This document shows, piece after piece, positions 60,216 through 64,000 of a stretch of 64,000 bases of DNA. Position 1 is the first letter of the stretch; the number at the start of each line of letters is the position of its first letter. A model generated the notes under the pieces. The model was not told the DNA's origin. It saw only the letters and a program-made list of their open reading frames with translations, and ran no database searches. Both the position numbers and the translations under genes were made by a program. Origin of the DNA: Paenarthrobacter aurescens TC1 (GTDB lineage: Bacteria > Actinomycetota > Actinomycetes > Actinomycetales > Micrococcaceae); assembly GCA_000014925.1 (NCBI GenBank), contig CP000476.1:62001-126000 (forward strand). Reading direction: 5' to 3'.

Positions 60216-61664
60216 CTAGTGGCTCGGCTGGTCTACCCTAGCGGCACTGGACTTGCCATGTGCTTGTGCCGTCAATTTGGAGGGCAGTGTGGTGGCGGCG
60301 AGTATTCCGGCAGCTATGAGCAGGCCGGCGGCGACGGTGAGCGCACTGCCATACCCGGCGATAAGTTGACCGCTTCGGGAGAGGTCCGCATGGCCTCCGC
60401 TGCCAGTGACGGTTGCGGCGATCCCGGCCAGAACGGCCAAACCGAGCGCGACGCCGATCTGTTGGGCGGAGTTCAGCAGGGCGGATGCTATCCCGGCCTC
60501 CTTTGGTTCAGTGTGGTAGACCGCGGCCTGGGTCAGGGCGATGACGCCGAGTCCGAACCCAAGGGCGAGGACGAACATGGCCGGTGCCAGGTGCAGCCAG
60601 TAGTTCGTGTCGACCCGGATGAAGGAGAACCAAAAAGCGGCCAAGGAACTGAGCAGTGCGCCCGCCGCTGCGACGAAGCATGGAGCGGCCCTGTTGAGCA
60701 GTTTGGGGGCAGCGCCTGCGCCGACCACGAGACCGGCTGCGAATGGTAGCCAGCCAGCGCCGGTCTCCAGGGGACTGTACTGCTGGACCTGCTGAAGATA
60801 GAGAGTGATCACGTAAAAGGTGCCCATGGGACCGATGGCGAGCAGCAGCATGGACCCATAGGCTCCGGCGCGGCTGCGGTCCCGGAACAGGCTCAGAGGT
60901 ACCAGGGGAGTGCGGCTGCGGGCTTGTGTGGTGAGAAACGCCGCGAGCAGCACGGCAGCGACACCGATGAGTCCGAGTCCGATCGGGTCTGTGAAGCCAT
61001 CCTCACCAAAGCGGGTGATGGCGTACACCAGGGAGACCATGCCGCCGGTTCCCAGCACCGCGCCTCGGACATCGAGGTCGCCAGGGTGGCGGTCTGCTTC
61101 GGGGAGGTTTCGGCTGCCAAAGAGGACGAGGATCCCGATGGGGATGTTGATGAAGAAAACCCATCGCCAGCCGAGCGTGCCGGTCAGGACCCCGCCGAGG
61201 AGTAGCCCGACTATGATTCCAAGGCCGGACATCGCACCGTACAGTGACAGCGCCGCGTCGCGGGTCTTGTGCTCTGAAAAGGTGGTGGTGATCAGTGCCA
61301 ACGCGTTTGGGGCGACCAGCGCCGCTCCCAGCCCTTGAACGGCGCGGGCGGCAATGAGCATTTCGCTGCTGATACCGATTCCACCGGCCAGCGATGCGAG
61401 CACGAAGATGGCCAGGCCTGCCTGCAGGGCCCGTCGACGACCATAAAGGTCACCGATCCGCCCGCCCAGCAGCAGCAAGGCGCCGAAGGCGAGGATGTAG
61501 GCGTTCACGATCCACGGCAGATGCACGGGACCTACCCCGAGTTCCTGCTGAATGCTGGGTAATGCAATGTTCACAATCGAGTCGTCGAGCACCAGCATCA
61601 GCTGCGCCGTCGCAATCACCAGCAGCGGTATCAAACCGCGGCGCTGTCCTGCCTTTTCTGTCAC
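60216..61664 (-). CDS. DHA2-family MFS drug exporter
   Basis: 482 residues from GTG 61664 with GGAGAT upstream. Fourteen-segment EmrB/QacA type: LMLVLDDSIVNIALPSIQQE in helix 1, GGRIGDLYGRRRALQAGLAI (motif A) and FFINIPIGILVLF (helix 5-6 region). Proton-driven efflux of drugs or toxic organics. No regulator is adjacent on its 5' side. Confidence 0.9.
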   Translation of the reverse strand: MTEKAGQRRGLIPLLVIATAQLMLVLDDSIVNIALPSIQQELGVGPVHLPWIVNAYILAFGALLLLGGRIGDLYGRRRALQAGLAIFVLASLAGGIGISSEMLIAARAVQGLGAALVAPNALALITTTFSEHKTRDAALSLYGAMSGLGIIVGLLLGGVLTGTLGWRWVFFINIPIGILVLFGSRNLPEADRHPGDLDVRGAVLGTGGMVSLVYAITRFGEDGFTDPIGLGLIGVAAVLLAAFLTTQARSRTPLVPLSLFRDRSRAGAYGSMLLLAIGPMGTFYVITLYLQQVQQYSPLETGAGWLPFAAGLVVGAGAAPKLLNRAAPCFVAAAGALLSSLAAFWFSFIRVDTNYWLHLAPAMFVLALGFGLGVIALTQAAVYHTEPKEAGIASALLNSAQQIGVALGLAVLAGIAATVTGSGGHADLSRSGQLIAGYGSALTVAAGLLIAAGILAATTLPSKLTAQAHGKSSAARVDQPSH

Positions 61665-61856
61665 AACATCTCCTAAAAATTTTGCGGGGGCAGCAGGGCC
61701 CAAAGTCACGAAAGTTGGCTCCCACATCCGTCGGGGCTTGACCGACTGGTTAAGTTCGCGGACAGGCTCCCGTGCGCCGGAAGAAGGATCACGCCGGCCG
61801 CGTCTGCCGGCTTATCCCGGCGGGCGCCGGACCCGTCGGATGACCGGGTTACAAGT

Positions 61857-62165
61857 TCAGTTGTTGCCGACGGTATAACCGGCGGAGGAGACAGCCTCAC
61901 GGATAGCGGCGCCGGCAGCTTTGCCACTCACATGCAAACGGGACCGGCCGCCCGAAACGAGCTCAACGGAAGCAGATTCCACACCATCAAGGGCTCTGAC
62001 GGCGTCCTCTACAGTCCGGACACAATGCCCGCAGGTCAGGCCTTCAACGCTGAACTCAACTGCACCAGTGTCGGCGGCCGAAGTGGGTGGCTCGGATGAG
62101 CAGCAGCTGCAGCCTGCAGCCTCCTGGGCAAGGGGCAGTGGGTAGCGGTTTCGAGATTTGAACAT
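61857..62165 (-). CDS. copZ: Copper chaperone-like heavy-metal-associated domain protein
   Basis: 102 residues from ATG 62165 (ATG 62177 possible). HMA domain at ~36-102: FSVEGLTCGHCVRTVEDAVR with the CxxC site, then VESASVELVSGG. The N-terminal extension has AAGCSCCSSEPPTS, a Cys cluster that may bind extra metal. A CsoR-type operator lies upstream at 62275. No copper ATPase is nearby. Confidence 0.85.
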   Translation of the reverse strand: MFKSRNRYPLPLAQEAAGCSCCSSEPPTSAADTGAVEFSVEGLTCGHCVRTVEDAVRALDGVESASVELVSGGRSRLHVSGKAAGAAIREAVSSAGYTVGNN

Positions 62166-62274
62166 GCCAGTTTCCATTCCTTGACGAAGCATCAATGGGC
62201 GCTGGGGATGACGGCTGTGAAGGCGGATGCAAAGCACCGGCCGGGACATACCAAGTCACTGACAACGAAGTCAA

Positions 62275-62293
62275 TATACCCCATGGGGGTATA
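62275..62293. promoter_or_regulatory. CsoR-type copper operator
   Basis: TATACCCCATGGGGGTATA is a near-perfect palindrome of the known CsoR consensus (TATACCC...GGGTATA), ~110 bp before the chaperone start. No csoR gene is seen here, so the repressor must come from elsewhere. Confidence 0.8.
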
Positions 62294-62299
62294 GAGGCA

Positions 62300-63003
62300 A
62301 AAGTGGCGGCGGTAGTTCGCGGACGCTGCTCCTCTGCTCTCATATCCCTAGCGAAACGAAGCCTGGCAGCAGGGCAGGTGGGTCCCCTGCAGGCACTCCC
62401 CAGTCGCGGGCATCCTCGCAACTACGCGTTGCACACAGTGTTCCGATTTCGATAGCCGGTGCGGGTGCGGGTGCGGGTGCGCGACAGTACCAGCCAGTTA
62501 TTCGCGAGCTTTGCAGCAAGATGAACCACACCCCAACCTGACGTCGGGGCGGCATGGCCAGGGTGGACTCGGCCTGTCGACGGAGCTCCGGACTGTTTCT
62601 GAACACCGGAGAGTCGGATGAGGCGTCATCGCCGTCCCTTGCCCGAAGGATTTCCATCAAGTCTTGATCCTTTGGACTCTTTCGACGATTCTCGGGCTGC
62701 CGAACCCGGTTCTCCTGCCCCTCCGACTGTCAGGGTGGAATCTGAGAACATCATGATCCACTGTCAATAAACGGAACTTGGGCGCAGTTCTGACACCGAC
62801 CAAGGTCATCGCGTCGAATTTCGCGCGCCAGATGAAGACGCAAGACTGGCGCCCGCAAGTTGCCCCGCCCTGCCCGCCACTCCGTCCAACTCGGCTCTAC
62901 GCGAGGCGACCGAGGAACCTTTGGCGGGTGCGGCGGATAGTGGCCCGCAAGGGTTTCTGCTCCCTCGGGCATAAACCCGGTCACTACCTGACGGAATCTT
63001 CAT
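62300..63003. other. Degenerate intergenic region
   Basis: About 700 bp without a credible gene. It has a short GGTGCG repeat tract (about 62459-62482). Frames are shadows. It may hold decayed remains of a copper-resistance operon. Confidence 0.35.
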
Positions 63004-63860
63004 TATCGGCTCTTCAAAACAGGCGGGGGAGTGCCCCGAAAAGGTGCTGTTTCCTGCCCGTCACTTACGGCGTTTTTCCCCAGACTGCGTACGTCGGAAC
63101 TGCTCAGCCAGCACCCGGTTCACGGCGGGGATGTCGAGGAATGCAGGGTCAAAAGGCGCAACGGAGCCGGTTATGTCGGCGACCCAGGCTGAGTGCTCAG
63201 CGTGGTCAGGATGCGTCGGGTCGGCCAGCGCGTCCATGATCTCTTCGTACCCGGGAAAACCTCCCGAGTCTTCGAGCGGGCCGCGCCGGGCGCCATCGAT
63301 CAGCCGGGCGGGCGGACTGTCTTCGTCCGCGGGCCGGCGGGAAACCAGCTCAAGCCGGTGAAGCCAGCTGTCACCAAAGTCGTACTCGTAAAACGCTCCG
63401 CCCGAGCCCAGCGCGAGCAGCTGATCCAGGGAGCAATCCTCCTCAGGCCTGTCGCCCGGTTCTTCACACTGCTGCCCCGGAAGCCACTGCAGGACTTCCG
63501 GAAATTCGCCGTGGAGTAGCGGCGCGAACGGGTCGCTTGTTGCAAACCTGTGCAGGTGCGCGTCCTCCCAGCCAAATGCTGCCTGCAGGACCTGATGCAC
63601 CTGGCTCAAAGCCAGGGAGCCCGGGAGCTCGAATCGACGCCAAATCTCAGGCTCGCTGTCGACCAGATCCACGCGAACCTCCAGGACCGAGTCCTGTCCA
63701 ACACCGGTCCCGGCCTCGCAACTGTCCATGGCACCCATTTTTACAGGCCTCACGGCCCTAGTGGTAAAAAGGGTTACCTCTCCCCCGCCGGGGGCTATAC
63801 CTTGACGAAAGGTCCACTATCGGCGCTTGAAAATTGGCACGGGGTGTGCCTGGAAACGGG
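63004..63860. repeat. Direct repeat A: pRiA4b ORF-3 block, right copy
   Basis: Parallel to 16293-17120. In this copy the two edges also resemble each other: 63004-63043 (TATCGGCTCTTCAAAA, then GGCGGGGGAGTGCC) and 63818-63860 (TATCGGCGCTTGAAAA, then GGCACGGGGTGTGCC). Confidence 0.7.
63061..63738 (-). CDS. pRiA4b ORF-3-like protein (copy 2)
   Basis: 225 residues from ATG 63738. Same motifs as copy 1: VDLVDSEPEIWRRFELPGSL, LSQVHQVLQAAFGWEDAHLH, FYEYDFGDSWLHRLELVSRR and GARRGPLEDSGGFPGYEE. It has a few internal differences and a longer C-terminus (EQFRRTQSGEKRRK). By eye the two proteins are highly similar. Same orientation as copy 1, ~46.7 kb away. Confidence 0.85.
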   Translation of the reverse strand: MGAMDSCEAGTGVGQDSVLEVRVDLVDSEPEIWRRFELPGSLALSQVHQVLQAAFGWEDAHLHRFATSDPFAPLLHGEFPEVLQWLPGQQCEEPGDRPEEDCSLDQLLALGSGGAFYEYDFGDSWLHRLELVSRRPADEDSPPARLIDGARRGPLEDSGGFPGYEEIMDALADPTHPDHAEHSAWVADITGSVAPFDPAFLDIPAVNRVLAEQFRRTQSGEKRRK

Positions 63861-64000
63861 ACCTTTGGCCGGTTACCTGCCGTGCCAGTACGTCTATATT
63901 GACGGCCCGGGAACATGGGATCGTGACAGGCTCGTTACTTGTCCCGTTGGCGCGCAGTTGAGTACGGGTGCAAGGGCTAAAATCGGCAGCCCAAAATTGG
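63861..64000. other. Window edge, nothing recognised
   Basis: 140 bp at the right edge with no start codon plus family resemblance and no RNA gene visible. Confidence 0.3.

Noticed and set aside
62340..62660. 106-codon minus-strand frame in the degenerate region
   Set aside because: Contains an (AP)n stretch from the GGTGCG repeat, no ribosome-binding site and no family.

Overview
The window is GC-rich actinobacterial DNA. Gene content and the best-matching families point to Arthrobacter/Paenarthrobacter: an AGAO-type copper amine oxidase, an MndD-type homoprotocatechuate dioxygenase and a phospholyase-like class III transaminase homologue. A relaxase, MobC-like protein, plasmid-type SSB, ParB-like proteins and pRiA4b ORF-3 genes suggest a mobilisable plasmid. 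No Rep, ParA, rRNA or tRNA gene is visible. No database search or computation was run. Functions are read from motifs and context.

Layout. 1-2447: end of an arsenic-resistance operon (FAD oxidoreductase C-terminus, two LMW-phosphatase-type arsenate reductases, a thioredoxin-like protein, a DinB protein). 2434-4262: a DNA-ligase remnant and small orphan genes. 4296-5561: an IS110 transposase with a structured upstream region that could be its guide RNA. 6081-16183: plasmid maintenance and mobilisation (ParB-like protein, NrdH-like redoxin, SSB, CB-ParB-like protein, putative oriT, MobC, relaxase, coiled-coil partner). 16384-17028 and 63061-63738: two similar pRiA4b ORF-3 genes in the same orientation that bracket the rest.

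The bracketed ~46 kb is a catabolic island for amines and hydroxyphenylacetates. 17330-20481 has the TPQ copper amine oxidase, a His-rich membrane protein and a divergent TetR. 20592-26685 has an MFS carrier, an amidohydrolase, a MoaF-family protein and an APC permease. 26831-38550 is a homoprotocatechuate meta-cleavage route: flavin monooxygenase, FAH-RraA fusion (HpaG position), GntR, HpaE, HpaD, HpaH, HpaI, succinate-semialdehyde dehydrogenase and an aldehyde dehydrogenase. Together they could take an aromatic amine to aldehyde, acid, 3,4-dihydroxyphenylacetate, then pyruvate and succinate. 39406-46860 looks like a kinase/phospholyase route for ethanolamine or a similar amino alcohol (APC permease, APH-type kinase, TetR, PLP phospholyase, aldehyde dehydrogenase). 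47360-51257 is an AraC-controlled MoaF/EthD/MFS set. 51258-52142 is a scar with two large palindromes, a dead amine-oxidase fragment and an inverted copy of the aldehyde-dehydrogenase 3' end. 52434-57548 is a double-IclR-regulated operon (MHS transporter, D-2-hydroxyacid dehydrogenase, RraA-family protein). 57562-61664 has an isochorismatase-type hydrolase, an LLM flavin oxidoreductase, a CGNR regulator and a DHA2 efflux pump. 61857-62292 is a copper chaperone gene with a CsoR-type operator.

Several short sequences recur upstream of different catabolic genes and suggest shared regulation: TTCTATATTCG-type sites at the amine oxidase and monooxygenase/hpa promoters, and a ~70-bp promoter segment shared by the amidohydrolase and kinase/TetR loci. 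These links are read by eye and need alignment.
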